A DNA stretch of 64,000 nucleotides, from positions 1,116,001 through 1,180,000 of the forward strand of contig JACKCB010000002.1 in assembly GCA_020634235.1 (NCBI GenBank). Reading direction: 5' to 3'. Numbering within the stretch: position 1 is the stretch's first letter; each line of letters starts with the position of its first letter. This DNA comes from Ardenticatenaceae bacterium. GTDB lineage: Bacteria > Chloroflexota > Anaerolineae > Promineifilales > Promineifilaceae. The notes beneath the pieces were generated by a model, which made no database searches, was not told the origin of the DNA, and was given only the letters and a program-made list of their open reading frames with translations. Below are positions 18,193 through 27,958 of this stretch, in pieces. The position numbers and the translations under genes were made by a program.

Positions 18193-19455
18193 ATGCTGAA
18201 CATCCTCTTTGTCACCCCTGCCTTTCCCCCCTTCACCGGTGGCGGCGAACGGTACGCCCGCTCCCTGGCCCTGGCCATTGTGGCCGCCGGTCACCGCGTC
18301 ACCGTGGTCACCAGCAGCGCACAAACGGAAGCCGATTTCTGGCAAGGGGCACCTCTCCCCCCGGCCGGGGAGACCCCCACCCTTCCCCTGACCCTCATCC
18401 GCTGCCCGCTGCGCCCCCTGCCCCTGGGCCGGACCGGCCTGCTGGCCTGGCGCAAAGGCATGGTCCTGCTCTCCGCCTTGCCCGGCGACCAGAGCGGCTG
18501 GCTGCGGCGCATGGCCCAGGCCGTGCCGCCCATCACTGGCCTGGCCGCCACCCTGGCCACCCTGCCCGATGATTTCGACCTGGTGGTGGGCTTCAATCTC
18601 TCGTGGGAACATGCCGCCCTGGCCGCCTGGCAGTTTGCCCGGCAGCGCGGCCGCCCCTTTGTGCTGGTCCCCTTTGCCCACCTGGGCGAGGGACGGCACA
18701 CGCGCATGGCCCGCAATGCCACCATGGACCACCAACGCCACCTGCTGGCCGACGCCGACAGCGTGCTGGCCCTGACCGAAGCGGAAGTGGCCGGCTTTGC
18801 CACCTGGGGCATCGTGCCGCGGCGGATTGATGTGGTGGGCAGCGGCCTGGACCCCGCACCAACGTTAACAGACCCGGCCGGGATCGTCGCCGGCTACGAC
18901 CTACAAACCCCCTTCGCCCTGTTCATCGGCCGGGTCAATTATGACAAAGGGGCCATCCACGCCGCCCAGGCGGCCATCGCCCTGCGCCGCCAGGGGCTGC
19001 CCCTGGCCCTGGCCCTGGTCGGGCGCACGGCCGCCGATTTCGACAAATTCTACAGCCACCTGTCGCCCGCCGCCCGCCAGGCAGTCCGGCCGCTGGGCGT
19101 GGTGAGCGAAGAAGCCAAGCACAGCCTGCTCAGCCAGGCCAGCTTGCTGCTGCTGCCCTCGCGCACCGACTCCTTTGGCATTGTCCTGCTGGAGGCGTGG
19201 AGCCACGGCAAGCCGGTGGTGGGGGCCAGCGTAGGCGGCGTGGGCAGCGTGATCAGCGATGGCCAGGATGGGCTGCTGGTCCCCTTTGGCGACGTGGACG
19301 CCCTAAGCCAGGCCGTGGCCCGGCTGGTGACGGATGAAGCGCTAAACCGGCAGTTGGGGGCGCAGGGGCGGGCCAAAGTGCAGGCGCGCTATACCTGGGA
19401 GCGGGTGGCCGAACGGGTGCTGGCTAATTTTGCCCAATTGGTGCCGGCGGCCTGA
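18193..19455 (+). CDS. GT4 glycosyltransferase
   Basis: 420 residues with a GT-B layout. The N-terminus PAFPPFTGGGERYARSLA is the typical acceptor-side loop, and the C-terminal donor site shows SRTDSFGIVLLEAWSHGKP with the retaining GT4 pattern. It probably adds a sugar from a nucleotide donor to a lipid-linked or surface glycan in the cytosol. Its stop overlaps the start of the next GT4 gene by one base (TGATG), so the two are translationally coupled. Donor and acceptor unknown. Confidence 0.9.
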   Translation: MLNILFVTPAFPPFTGGGERYARSLALAIVAAGHRVTVVTSSAQTEADFWQGAPLPPAGETPTLPLTLIRCPLRPLPLGRTGLLAWRKGMVLLSALPGDQSGWLRRMAQAVPPITGLAATLATLPDDFDLVVGFNLSWEHAALAAWQFARQRGRPFVLVPFAHLGEGRHTRMARNATMDHQRHLLADADSVLALTEAEVAGFATWGIVPRRIDVVGSGLDPAPTLTDPAGIVAGYDLQTPFALFIGRVNYDKGAIHAAQAAIALRRQGLPLALALVGRTAADFDKFYSHLSPAARQAVRPLGVVSEEAKHSLLSQASLLLLPSRTDSFGIVLLEAWSHGKPVVGASVGGVGSVISDGQDGLLVPFGDVDALSQAVARLVTDEALNRQLGAQGRAKVQARYTWERVAERVLANFAQLVPAA

Positions 19456-20735
19456 TGCGCATTCTACACCTGGTCCACCAGTACCCGCCCGAATTTGTGG
19501 GTGGCACGGAGCTGTATACACAGGCGCTGGCCGCCGCCCAGGTCCAGATGGGGCACCAGGTGGCGCTGTTTCATCCTTCGACGGCCCCGGAAGGGTCTGC
19601 CCCGGCCGGGGTTCCCCCCACACCCATACAGCCGCGAACAGGCGAAGATGGGGTGCGAGTATACGGCGTGCCATTGGGGGCGCGGGGCCGGACGGCTGTT
19701 TTTGCCGCCACTTTCCACCAGCCGGCGCTGAGCCGGGCGCTGGCCGCGGTATTGGCCGCCGAACGGCCAGACCTGGTCCACGTGCAGCACCTGATGGGCC
19801 TCCCGGCCGGGCTGGTAACCCAAATCCGGGCCGCCGGCATTCCCTACGTGGTGACGCTGCATGATTACTGGTATCCATGCGCCAACGCGCAGTTGGTGAC
19901 CAATTACGATGGGACGGTGTGTGCCGGACCGCGCGCCTGGGTCAATTGTGGCCGCTGTGCGCTGGCCCGGGCCGGCCACGACTGGCCCTGGCTGGCTCCG
20001 GGCCTGGCCCCGCTGCTGGCCTACCGGGCGGCGCGGCTGCGGCGGGTGCTGGCCGGGGCAGCGGCCATCATCGCCCCCACCCAGTTTGTGCGCCAGACGT
20101 ATGGGGCGCTGGGGCTGCCGGTGGCCCGGCTGGTGGTGGTGGGGCACGGCCTGGCCCTCCCGGCCGGGTATGTGCCACCAAAGCGGGAAGCGGCCCGGCC
20201 GGGGATGCTGCACGTGGTATACCTGGGCAGCGTGGCCTGGCAGAAGGGGGTGCATGTGCTGGTGGCGGCGGTCAACCAACTGCCGCACGAGGGCGTGCGC
20301 CTGACCATTTACGGCAGCCTGGATGATTTCCCCGATTACGTGGCCGATTTGCGGGCGCGGGCGACCCATCCGGGCATTCGCTTTGCCGGGCGGATTGACC
20401 GGGCGGCGCTGTGGGCGGCCCTGGCCCAGGCGGATGTGCTGGCGGTGCCGTCGCTGTGGTATGAGACGGCGGCGCTGGTGATTCAGGAGGGGTTTGCGGC
20501 CGGGCTGCCGGTGGTGGCCGCTGACCTGGGGGCGCTAACGGAGCGGGTGCGGGATGGGGTGGATGGGCTGCTGCTCCCGGCCGGGGACGCCGCCGCCTGG
20601 CGCGACGCCCTGCGCCGCCTGCGCGACACCCCTGGCCTGCTGGACCAACTACGGACCAACATCCAACCCGTGCGCACCATCGCCGAACACGTCAGCGAGA
20701 TAGAGCGCGTCTACCGTGCGGGGGTGAAGGGGTGA
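19455..20735 (+). CDS. GT4 glycosyltransferase, coupled to the previous gene
   Basis: 426 residues, GT-B type. It starts with LVHQYPPEFVGGTELYTQ and has VTLHDYWYPCANAQL in the N-terminal domain, a motif common in surface-polysaccharide GT4 enzymes. The EX7E donor motif is in WYETAALVIQEGFAAG. A cysteine group (CANAQ, VCAGP, NCGRC) in the first half could be structural. It overlaps the preceding GT4 gene by one base and likely acts in the same pathway. Confidence 0.9.
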   Translation: MRILHLVHQYPPEFVGGTELYTQALAAAQVQMGHQVALFHPSTAPEGSAPAGVPPTPIQPRTGEDGVRVYGVPLGARGRTAVFAATFHQPALSRALAAVLAAERPDLVHVQHLMGLPAGLVTQIRAAGIPYVVTLHDYWYPCANAQLVTNYDGTVCAGPRAWVNCGRCALARAGHDWPWLAPGLAPLLAYRAARLRRVLAGAAAIIAPTQFVRQTYGALGLPVARLVVVGHGLALPAGYVPPKREAARPGMLHVVYLGSVAWQKGVHVLVAAVNQLPHEGVRLTIYGSLDDFPDYVADLRARATHPGIRFAGRIDRAALWAALAQADVLAVPSLWYETAALVIQEGFAAGLPVVAADLGALTERVRDGVDGLLLPAGDAAAWRDALRRLRDTPGLLDQLRTNIQPVRTIAEHVSEIERVYRAGVKG

Positions 20736-20766
20736 GAAGCGTTAGCAATCCGCGACGCGGCCCGAC

Positions 20767-22200
20767 TCACGGCTCCAGGCCACTGGGCACCGCCGCGGGC
20801 ACCAGGTGACCCAGGTCTTTGGCCGCGGGGTCAGTGAGGCTCTGTAAGAAGGCGATAATCTGGCGGATTTCGCGGCTGGTGAGGGTGGTCTGGCCGTCCA
20901 GTTTAGGGTCCAGGGTGGCCAGGATGTCAACCAGGGTCACTTCGTTGTTTTGCAGCGAATCGCGCAGTTCGGGCGGCAGTTGGCGGCCATCAAAGGCGCG
21001 CAGCGATGCTTCCGGCTGCAAGTGGTGGTTGATCACATCTTCCAGCGCGGTGTAGGTGCCGTTGTGGAAGTAGGGGGCGGTCAGGGCCACATTGCGCAGG
21101 CTGGGAGTGCGGAAAGTGTATTTGTCGGCTGGCTCCAGAGTCGCTTCATAGTGACCAAAATCGAGCGGGGCGATGGGGTCCCGGCCGGGGCCAAACTGGG
21201 GCACAGCCAGGTTGTGGAAGTCATGGTCGGTGAACAGGTCGCCACTGTGGCAGGTGGCACACCCGGCCGGGCCAAAGAAGAGCAGCGCTCCTTGCTTGGC
21301 TGTGTTGGAGATGGCCGACTGGTCGCCCGCCAGGTAACGGTCCCATGGGCTGTCTGTCAGGCTAAAGGCCTGCGTCTCGAAGGCAGCGATGGCGTTGGCC
21401 GCGTGTTGGAAGCCCAACGCCGCCAGGGGCACATCGGGGAACGCTTGCTGGAATAGCGCCTGGTAGCCGGGAATGGCCAGCAGGCGCTGCATGATGGCCT
21501 CCCAAATGGCCGGGTTGTTCTCTGGGCCATTGGGGATGCCGGCCAGTTCGTTGGGGTTGCCAAACACGTCCACGTCGTTCCACCCGGCCGGTTGGTCTGC
21601 GTAGTCGCCCTTCTCGATGATTTCGCCAGGCTCGGTAATGTAGCCGGCGATGTTGTACCAGCCGCCGCGCATCTCGTCACGGAAGGTAACCGGGAACATG
21701 GCCTGGGCGGCCAGGACGTTGTCCAGACCGTTGGGCAGGTAAGCCCCGGCCGGGGTCACAAAGCCCGTGGCCGCGCTGCCGGCTACGCGCGCATCCCAGA
21801 ACATGGTATCAAACTCCGGCAGGCCGCGGTTATACAGCTCAAGCGCATTGCGCGGCACAAAGGTGCGGTTATCGCCTAACTGGCGGGCCGGCCCCACGCC
21901 GCTGCCGCCGGTGCCAATGGATAGGCGCAGCCCATCGCTGGTGCCCAAATCCATCTGGTGGCAGGTGGCGCAGGAAGTATCGCGGTTGCCGCTCAACTCC
22001 TTGTCAAAAAAGAGCATCTGGCCCAGAGCTACCAGGGCTGGGTCCTGGGCCGGCGGGGCGGCCAGCGGGGCCAGCCCTTCGCGCTCCACAATCGCCTGGA
22101 TGCTCTGGTCCAGGTCGGCGGCCAGCGTTTGCTGCCGCAGCAAAGCCACGCCCACCAGGGCCAGGCCAATAACAATGAGAATGCCGATAAGTGCTTTCAT
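20767..22200 (-). CDS. Di-heme cytochrome c peroxidase / MauG family
   Basis: 477 residues with an N-terminal signal or anchor (1-22). Two c-type heme sites, CATCH at 77-81 and CATCHS at 314-319, match the bacterial peroxidase layout. FVPRNALELYNRG after the first heme and FRTPSLRNVALTAPYFHNG near the second are family hallmarks. It should reduce peroxide or oxidise a protein partner outside the membrane, taking electrons from respiratory cytochromes. The protein is longer than classical CcpA (about 340) because of an insertion around 110-230. No partner gene is adjacent. Confidence 0.9.
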   Translation of the reverse strand: MKALIGILIVIGLALVGVALLRQQTLAADLDQSIQAIVEREGLAPLAAPPAQDPALVALGQMLFFDKELSGNRDTSCATCHQMDLGTSDGLRLSIGTGGSGVGPARQLGDNRTFVPRNALELYNRGLPEFDTMFWDARVAGSAATGFVTPAGAYLPNGLDNVLAAQAMFPVTFRDEMRGGWYNIAGYITEPGEIIEKGDYADQPAGWNDVDVFGNPNELAGIPNGPENNPAIWEAIMQRLLAIPGYQALFQQAFPDVPLAALGFQHAANAIAAFETQAFSLTDSPWDRYLAGDQSAISNTAKQGALLFFGPAGCATCHSGDLFTDHDFHNLAVPQFGPGRDPIAPLDFGHYEATLEPADKYTFRTPSLRNVALTAPYFHNGTYTALEDVINHHLQPEASLRAFDGRQLPPELRDSLQNNEVTLVDILATLDPKLDGQTTLTSREIRQIIAFLQSLTDPAAKDLGHLVPAAVPSGLEP

Positions 22201-22383
22201 GGGTAATTTGCGCTTTGTGATTTGTGAGTCGTGTTACGTGTCAGTTCTCCAGCTTGAGCCACATTATAGCTTCATGCCCGGCCGGGGGGCAAAACGCCCC
22301 CTTCCTCACTTACATGAACCTCATCTTGCCCAATCTGGCCGGCAAAACGGAACACCCCGCCCGAATCAGGCTATAATCTCCCC

Positions 22384-23106
22384 ATGCTATCCCTGGAGAA
22401 ACAGAACGCCTGGCGGGCGCAGTACCAGCAGCGGCGGCCTGGCTGGCAGCCGGCCACGGAGCTGTATGCGGCCTGGGTGCGGCAGCAGCTCCGGCCGGGG
22501 AGCCGGGTGCTAGATTTGGGCTGCGGCCGCGGCGGATTGGTGGAGCAGTTGGCCGCCGAGGGGCTGCCGCTGGCTCAGGTGGTGGGCATCGACCCCGACT
22601 GGCACTCACTGCATGAACACCGGCTGCGCCTGCCGCGGGCACAGGCGTTTAGCCACCCGCTGCCCTTTGCGGCGGCCAGTTTCGACCTGATTTTTGCCAG
22701 TTGGCTGTTGGAGCATTTACCCCGGCCGGGGGCCGACCTGGCCGAGATTGCGCGTGTACTCCGGCCGGGGGGCGCATTCGTTTTCATCACCCCCAATAAG
22801 CGCCATCCCCTGGCCACCCTCAACCGCCTCTTTGGCCGGCTGGGACGCTGGCAGGGACAACTGGTGGCTCGCCTGTACGGCCGGGCCGCGGCCGACACCT
22901 TTCCCACCTACTACCGGGCCAACACGGCCGGGGTGCTGGCCCAACTGGCCCTGGCCCACGGCCTGGCCCTGGAGCAACTGGCGGTGGTGCCCGACCCCAC
23001 CTACCTGGCCTTCAATGCGCCCCTCTTCCGGCTGGCCTGCGCCGTGGAGGAACGGCTGCCGGCCACCTGGGGTGTGCATCTGGTAGGGGTGTTAGCCATG
23101 CGCTAG
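22384..23106 (+). CDS. Class I SAM-dependent methyltransferase
   Basis: 240 residues. The SAM-binding motif I is VLDLGCGRGGLV, followed by GIDPDWHSL (motif II) and FDLIFASWLLEHL with IARVLRPGGAFVFITPN, the type-11 methyltransferase pattern. Substrate unknown. It is divergent from the di-heme peroxidase gene across 183 bp and is followed after 42 bp by an inositol monophosphatase gene, with which it may be co-transcribed. No clear Shine-Dalgarno is visible at 22384. Confidence 0.85.
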   Translation: MLSLEKQNAWRAQYQQRRPGWQPATELYAAWVRQQLRPGSRVLDLGCGRGGLVEQLAAEGLPLAQVVGIDPDWHSLHEHRLRLPRAQAFSHPLPFAAASFDLIFASWLLEHLPRPGADLAEIARVLRPGGAFVFITPNKRHPLATLNRLFGRLGRWQGQLVARLYGRAAADTFPTYYRANTAGVLAQLALAHGLALEQLAVVPDPTYLAFNAPLFRLACAVEERLPATWGVHLVGVLAMR

Positions 23107-23148
23107 GCCTGCTCGATCATTTTGCCAATCCCCTCTACAATTGGCGGC

Positions 23149-24000
23149 ATGGAATTAAAGCAAATTGAACAAATCGCCATCGAGATTGCCCGGGAAGCGG
23201 GCGGACTGCTGCGCCAGGGGTATGGCCAGCGCAAAGAAATCAACAGCAAAAGTTCAGCCATCGACCTGGTGACGCAATACGACACGGCCGCCGAGGCGCT
23301 TATTGCCGGCCGTCTGCAAGCCGCCTTCCCTACCTACCGCCTGCTGGGTGAAGAGGGGGGCGAGCAGAACCACACTGGCAGCAGCCGCATCTGGTACGTG
23401 GACCCGCTGGACGGCACGAACAATTTCGCCCACGGTTTTCCCGTGTTCTGCGTTTCGCTGGCGCTGTATGACGGCAACCAGCCGCTGGTGGGCGTCATAT
23501 ACGATCCGCTGCGCGATGAGTGTTTTCATGGCGCGGCCGGATTGGGCGCGTATCTGACCAATGCCAGCGGGCAGCGTACGCGCCTGCAAGTGGGCCAGGC
23601 GGCCACGCTCACGGAAAGCCTGCTGGCTACGGGCTTTCCTTACGACCGGCACACCAGCGCGCAGGACAACATTACCCAGTTGGCCGCATTTCTAAAGCGG
23701 GCGCAGGGGCTGCGGCGGGCCGGGTCGGCGGCGCTGGACCTGGCCTACGTGGCCGCCGGCCGGCTGGACGGTTATTGGGAATACAAACTCAGCCCCTGGG
23801 ATGTGGCTGCCGGGGTACTGCTGGTGCAGGAAGCCTCCGGCCGGGTTACCGATGTGACCGGCCACCCCCTGGTCATTGCGGCAGATAAGCTCTCGCTCAT
23901 CGCGGCCAATGACACCATTCATCCGCAAATGTGGGCCATCTTGCAGCAGCTAGACAACCAGCCCGCGCCCATCCATCCTTCCGCCACCGGGTCGCTATGA
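23149..24000 (+). CDS. Inositol monophosphatase family protein
   Basis: 283 residues. The metal-binding motifs are complete: LLGEEGG (Glu68), DPLDGTNNFAHG (Asp85, Asp88) and WDVAAGVLLVQEA in the C-terminal half. Members dephosphorylate inositol phosphates, fructose-1,6-bisphosphate or related sugar phosphates using Mg2+. A TTG nine codons upstream is possible, but ATG 23149 matches the family N-terminus. Its stop overlaps the next start (ATGA), showing coupling to the membrane protein downstream. Confidence 0.9.
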   Translation: MELKQIEQIAIEIAREAGGLLRQGYGQRKEINSKSSAIDLVTQYDTAAEALIAGRLQAAFPTYRLLGEEGGEQNHTGSSRIWYVDPLDGTNNFAHGFPVFCVSLALYDGNQPLVGVIYDPLRDECFHGAAGLGAYLTNASGQRTRLQVGQAATLTESLLATGFPYDRHTSAQDNITQLAAFLKRAQGLRRAGSAALDLAYVAAGRLDGYWEYKLSPWDVAAGVLLVQEASGRVTDVTGHPLVIAADKLSLIAANDTIHPQMWAILQQLDNQPAPIHPSATGSL

Positions 24001-24671
24001 TTTCCCTCAGTCGAATTCTCGCCTTCCTGTACGTTAGCAACTACCGCAGATTCTTGGGTTTCACGGTCAGCACCTGGCTCAAGCTGCTGCCCCTGGGCCT
24101 GATCACCCTGACTTTGGCGCTGCGCTGGCCGCTGTGGCTGGTGTCCTTCTGGCTGCTGCTGTTTGTGCTGGTTTTCATCGTCTATGGCCTGGCTTCGCGC
24201 ACCGGCTACAAGCGCTTTGTGGCCGAGACCAGCATGAAACCAGACCCGGCCCTGGCGGCTCCGGCTCCCAATGCGAAGCTGGCCCTGCGCGCCACCGGTA
24301 TTTTTAGCCTGAACGACCGCGAAGATTATGTGCTGGAACACCCGGCCGAGTATTGGCGGGTGCCGCTGGGCCAGCACATCTTCATGGTCCGGCACCGGCC
24401 GGGGACGTTCCTATACCAGGTAATCAAACCGGAGTTCATTGAAAAGGTCGAGCCGGGCTACCTGCTCTTTGGGGCTAAACCAAAGCGCGCCCTGGCCCTG
24501 ACCTTCCTGGTAACCTGGGGGCCGCAATACGCAGAGTACAAGCTTTACTACGTGGGCACTGAAAACGCCCAGCCCCCTAACCAGCGACGCACCGTCTACC
24601 TGACCTTCACCAAAGAAGAGGATTGGCAGCGGATGTGGCACAGCCTGCTCACACCAAAGCACCAGGCATAA
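23997..24671 (+). CDS. Hypothetical membrane protein coupled to the inositol monophosphatase
   Basis: 224 residues, no family recognised. Two closely spaced membrane helices (about 30-70) are followed by a soluble domain with beta-type pattern (about 90-224) containing HRPGTFLYQVIKPEF and an aromatic-rich C-terminus. ATG 23997 overlaps the stop of the upstream gene by four bases, which decides the start over a longer frame. The domain looks like a single folded unit facing the cytosol or the outside; topology cannot be settled. Confidence 0.65.
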   Translation: MISLSRILAFLYVSNYRRFLGFTVSTWLKLLPLGLITLTLALRWPLWLVSFWLLLFVLVFIVYGLASRTGYKRFVAETSMKPDPALAAPAPNAKLALRATGIFSLNDREDYVLEHPAEYWRVPLGQHIFMVRHRPGTFLYQVIKPEFIEKVEPGYLLFGAKPKRALALTFLVTWGPQYAEYKLYYVGTENAQPPNQRRTVYLTFTKEEDWQRMWHSLLTPKHQA

Positions 24672-24722
24672 CACGCGGCCCAGCCAATGCCGTTGCAGCA
24701 CCCCGGCCGGGGGGTCCCCTCT

Positions 24723-26291
24723 CTACTCCGCCGGGCCTAGCCAGCGAGTAAAAAACGCCTCCAGCGAGAAACCGGCCGCCTCTTCCATGACCGCCTGGAA
24801 ATCCGCCTGGCTGGCTGTGCCGCCGCCATAGCGGGCGAAATAGGCCCGCAGGCCACCAAAGAACGCCTCGTCGCCCATTTCCTGCCGCAGTTCATGCACC
24901 ATCACCGCGCCCCGGTTGTAGGCATCAAAGGCCAGCAGCCGTTCCGGCGGCGCTTCGTCCAGGGGATAATCTTTGCCCTTTTCGGCCACCTCGGCCAGGA
25001 TATTCTCCATCTCGCGCTCCAGAGCACCGGGATCGCCGCGCTCCAGCCACAGCAGTTCGGTATAGGTGGCAAAGCCTTCGTTGCGCCAGATGTCGGCCCA
25101 GGAGCTGGGCGTGACCCAATTGCCAAACCAGGCGTGGGCCAGCTCATGGACCACGGTGCGCTCGTTTAGCATCTGGTAGGAGAGCAGGGTCATGGTTTGG
25201 TTTTCCATGGAAACGCCCATGGCGTAGTAGGTCGCCTGGCCGTAGCTCTCAAAGGGGTAGGGGCCATACAGCTCGCTGAGCCAGTCCACCGCTTCACCGG
25301 TAATGTCCACGGCATCCAGGTACTCTTCTTCAAACTCCGGGAAGTAGTAGTAGACCAGCGGGGTGCCGCCGGGTGATACGTCATCGACGCGTAGATAGTG
25401 CCCGGCCGCGGCCAGGGCCAGGTAGGGGGCCATGGGGTAGTTGTGCTGCCAGTAGAAGGTCACGGCACTGCGGCCATCGGGCATGGTGGACAGGGCGCTA
25501 TCGACCAGTTGGCCGTTGCTCACGGCAGCCAGCCCACTGGGGACGGTCAGGTTGATGTGGAAGATGGCTTTGTCGGTGGGGTGGTCGTTGGCCGGGAACC
25601 AGTAGCGGGCACCATCGGGTTCGTTGAAGACGTAGAAGGTGTTGTTGGCCAGGAAGGTCAGTCCCAGGTAGTCGGCAAAGCGGATGTAGGGGGATTTTTC
25701 TTGCACGGGCTGGCCGGCGTAGCTGACGGCCAGGCTGAAGGGGGTCTCCCCGGCCGGGAGCGGCTGTGGCAGTTCTACCAACAGTTTCCGTCCTTCGCGG
25801 GCATACCCGGCCGGGACACCGTCCACCGTCAATTCGCTAATCTCAAAGCCCACAAAATCGAGCGAAATCTCGGCCAGGTCCGCTTCTGTACCCAGCATGT
25901 CCAGTGTGGCCGTGCCCGTCACGCTGCCCGCCGCCGGGTCGATAGCCAGGTCCAGCGTGTAGGTCAGCACGTCATAACCCGTGTTGCCCAGCTCCGGGAT
26001 AAACGGGTCCCCGGCCGAGCGCCCCCCACTGACCATGGTGGCCGTGGGGGTGGGGATAGGCGTGGGGGTTAGCGGCGGCAGCGTGGCCGTCGGCGGCGGT
26101 GGCAACGGTGTGGCCGTCGCCGGTGGCAATGTGGCCGCCTCCTCCACTTCAGCTACCGCCGGCCCGCTTGCCCCCTGGCAGGCGCTGACCAGCAGCACGC
26201 CCAGGGCCAGCAGGAGCAACCCTACCCGCGCGCCCCGGCCGGGGCGACCACCCTTTAGCGTCTGTTCAAAAGCATGTTTATGAGCTTGCAT
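24723..26291 (-). CDS. M1-family metallopeptidase, lipoprotein
   Basis: 522 residues. The lipobox VSAC follows a signal helix (about 22-38), then a Pro/Thr linker with repeats of PPPT/PTPT. The catalytic site HELAH is at 382-386 with Glu405 nineteen residues on (HEX2HX18E), followed by FATYTELLWLE. A variant of the M1 GAMEN exopeptidase motif is GVSMEN, about 40 residues before. It should trim peptides outside the cell. The ERAP-like C-terminal domain of long M1 enzymes is missing, giving a minimal protein. Confidence 0.92.
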   Translation of the reverse strand: MQAHKHAFEQTLKGGRPGRGARVGLLLLALGVLLVSACQGASGPAVAEVEEAATLPPATATPLPPPPTATLPPLTPTPIPTPTATMVSGGRSAGDPFIPELGNTGYDVLTYTLDLAIDPAAGSVTGTATLDMLGTEADLAEISLDFVGFEISELTVDGVPAGYAREGRKLLVELPQPLPAGETPFSLAVSYAGQPVQEKSPYIRFADYLGLTFLANNTFYVFNEPDGARYWFPANDHPTDKAIFHINLTVPSGLAAVSNGQLVDSALSTMPDGRSAVTFYWQHNYPMAPYLALAAAGHYLRVDDVSPGGTPLVYYYFPEFEEEYLDAVDITGEAVDWLSELYGPYPFESYGQATYYAMGVSMENQTMTLLSYQMLNERTVVHELAHAWFGNWVTPSSWADIWRNEGFATYTELLWLERGDPGALEREMENILAEVAEKGKDYPLDEAPPERLLAFDAYNRGAVMVHELRQEMGDEAFFGGLRAYFARYGGGTASQADFQAVMEEAAGFSLEAFFTRWLGPAE

Positions 26292-26421
26292 TCTCGCCTC
26301 TTTATAAGCATACTAATCCCATGGCAATGGTCGCTGGAACCCGGCCGGGTGGCCGGTCAGACCGCAAAAGGCGTTACTTGCCGGTATGCTAATGACTGAT
26401 CATTAACTCAGGAGCGGCAAT

Positions 26422-27660
26422 TTGTCCACTAAACCGAGCCTTCGGCCGCTAGATTTCCAACCAATTATTTATGAAGGGCAGCGCATGTGGTATCTGCGGG
26501 ACCCGCTGCGGCTGACGGAGCAGCAGTTGGTAATGCCCCAGGTCCTGGCCCAGATTCTGCCCTTGCTGGACGGCACGCGCGATGAGGCCGCTATCCACCA
26601 GGAGTTTTGCCGCCAGCTTGGTGAATGGATCGATGTGGCCATTGTCCAAAACACGCTGGCCCGGCTGGACGAGGCCTGCCTGTTGGAAAACGAGCGCGCC
26701 CAGCAAGCCATGGCCGGCCAACTGGCCGCCTTTCGCGGGCAGCCCCACCGCCAACCCGCCCTGGCCAACCTGAGCTACCCCGGCGACCCGGCTGCGCTGC
26801 GCGCGTTGTTCCGGCAATATGCGGCCGGTTCCCGGCCGGGGACAACCCCACCCTGGACCGGCCGGGCCATTGTTTCGCCGCACATCGACTACCAGCGCGG
26901 CGGGCCGGTGTATGCCCGCGTGTGGCAGCAAGCGGCCGAGGCGGTGGCCGAGGCCGAGCTCGTCGTCATCTTCGGCACCGACCACAACGGCGCAAACAAC
27001 CTGATCACCCTGACGCGCCAGGCCTACGCCACCCCGTTTGGCGTGCTGCCGGCGGTGCCGGCCCTGGTCGACCGGCTGGCCGAAGCGTATGGGCCAGAAA
27101 AGGCGTTCGCCGCCGAACTGAACCACCGGGATGAACACTCCATCGAACTGTCGGCAGTGTGGCTGCATTACACTTTTGAGCAGGCCGGCCGGGAGGCCTG
27201 CCCCATGCTGCCAGTCTTGTGCGGTTCGTTTTACCGTTTTGTGGCCAATGGCGACCACCCGGCCGGGGATGAGGCGCTTAGCGCATTCATCCACACCCTG
27301 CAGCAAGAGACCGCCGGCAAAAAGGTACTGGCCGTGGCCTCGGTCGATTTTGCCCACGTAGGGCCTAACTTTGGCGACGACTTCCCCATGGACCAGGCGC
27401 GGCGCGCCTGGCTGACCACCGGCGACAAAAGCCTGATTGCGGCTGTGAACCAGGGTGACCATGCACGTTTTTACCAGGAGATTGCCGCCATACAGGACCG
27501 CAACCGGATTTGTGGCTTTTCTTCTATCTATACCATGCTGCGCTATCTGCAAGCCCCCGGCCGGGAACCGCTGCGAGGGCTGGAAGTAGCCTACGACCAC
27601 TGCCCGGCCGACGCCGAAGACACCTCATTAGTCTCGATTGCCGGTTTGCTGCTGGCGTAA
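26422..27660 (+). CDS. amrB: MEMO-like protein (AmmeMemoRadiSam system protein B) with N-terminal extension
   Basis: 412 residues. The C-terminal about 270 residues form the MEMO1 fold: RAIVSPHIDYQRGGPVYARV, FGTDHNG, HRDEHSIELSAVWL and FAHVGPNFGD carry the expected His/Asp/Cys-region positions. The N-terminal about 120 residues (RPLDFQPIIYEGQRMWYLRDP) are an extra PqqD-like helical region, seen in some bacterial MEMO proteins. Start is TTG 26422 with AGGAG seven bases upstream. The partner AmmeR and radical SAM proteins are not adjacent. Role unknown. Confidence 0.88.
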   Translation: MSTKPSLRPLDFQPIIYEGQRMWYLRDPLRLTEQQLVMPQVLAQILPLLDGTRDEAAIHQEFCRQLGEWIDVAIVQNTLARLDEACLLENERAQQAMAGQLAAFRGQPHRQPALANLSYPGDPAALRALFRQYAAGSRPGTTPPWTGRAIVSPHIDYQRGGPVYARVWQQAAEAVAEAELVVIFGTDHNGANNLITLTRQAYATPFGVLPAVPALVDRLAEAYGPEKAFAAELNHRDEHSIELSAVWLHYTFEQAGREACPMLPVLCGSFYRFVANGDHPAGDEALSAFIHTLQQETAGKKVLAVASVDFAHVGPNFGDDFPMDQARRAWLTTGDKSLIAAVNQGDHARFYQEIAAIQDRNRICGFSSIYTMLRYLQAPGREPLRGLEVAYDHCPADAEDTSLVSIAGLLLA

Positions 27661-27723
27661 AGCACTGTACGCAGGCATCCATCACAATGCCCTGTGTGCC
27701 CTGCCCCCACGAAAGGTGCGATA

Positions 27724-27867
27724 ATGAACGAGAACGGAAACAAGAGAGACAACTGGTTGATGTTTGGGCTGGGCGCAGTGCTGGCGGTTGGCGTTGTGCT
27801 GGCAGTGGCACTCTATTTGCGCCCCCGGTTGTTCACGCGCACCCAACCGATCGTCTTGTCGGTTTAG
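27724..27867 (+). CDS. Small single-pass membrane protein
   Basis: 47 residues: charged N-terminus (NENGNKRDN), one membrane helix (about 12-32, GLGAVLAVGVVLAVAL), then a basic tail. AAAGGTG lies six bases before ATG 27724. It sits between the MEMO gene and the hydrolase gene at 27959 in an otherwise gene-free 298 bp. No homology claimed. Confidence 0.5.
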   Translation: MNENGNKRDNWLMFGLGAVLAVGVVLAVALYLRPRLFTRTQPIVLSV

Positions 27868-27958
27868 GCCCGCGGCAGCCGGCGGCACTACAGGCCATCC
27901 TCCACCATTCAGGCGCTGCGTGCTACGAAAGCGCACACCCTCAGCCTCCGTGTGACCC

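Noticed and set aside
18097..18741. 214-codon minus-strand frame opposite the first GT4 gene
   Set aside because: Gly/Gln/His-rich antisense translation with no motif.
26449..27600. Long open frame of 383 codons on the minus strand opposite the MEMO gene
   Set aside because: It is antisense to a well-supported gene, has no domain and an unnatural His/Gln/Gly composition. High G+C makes such open antisense frames common.
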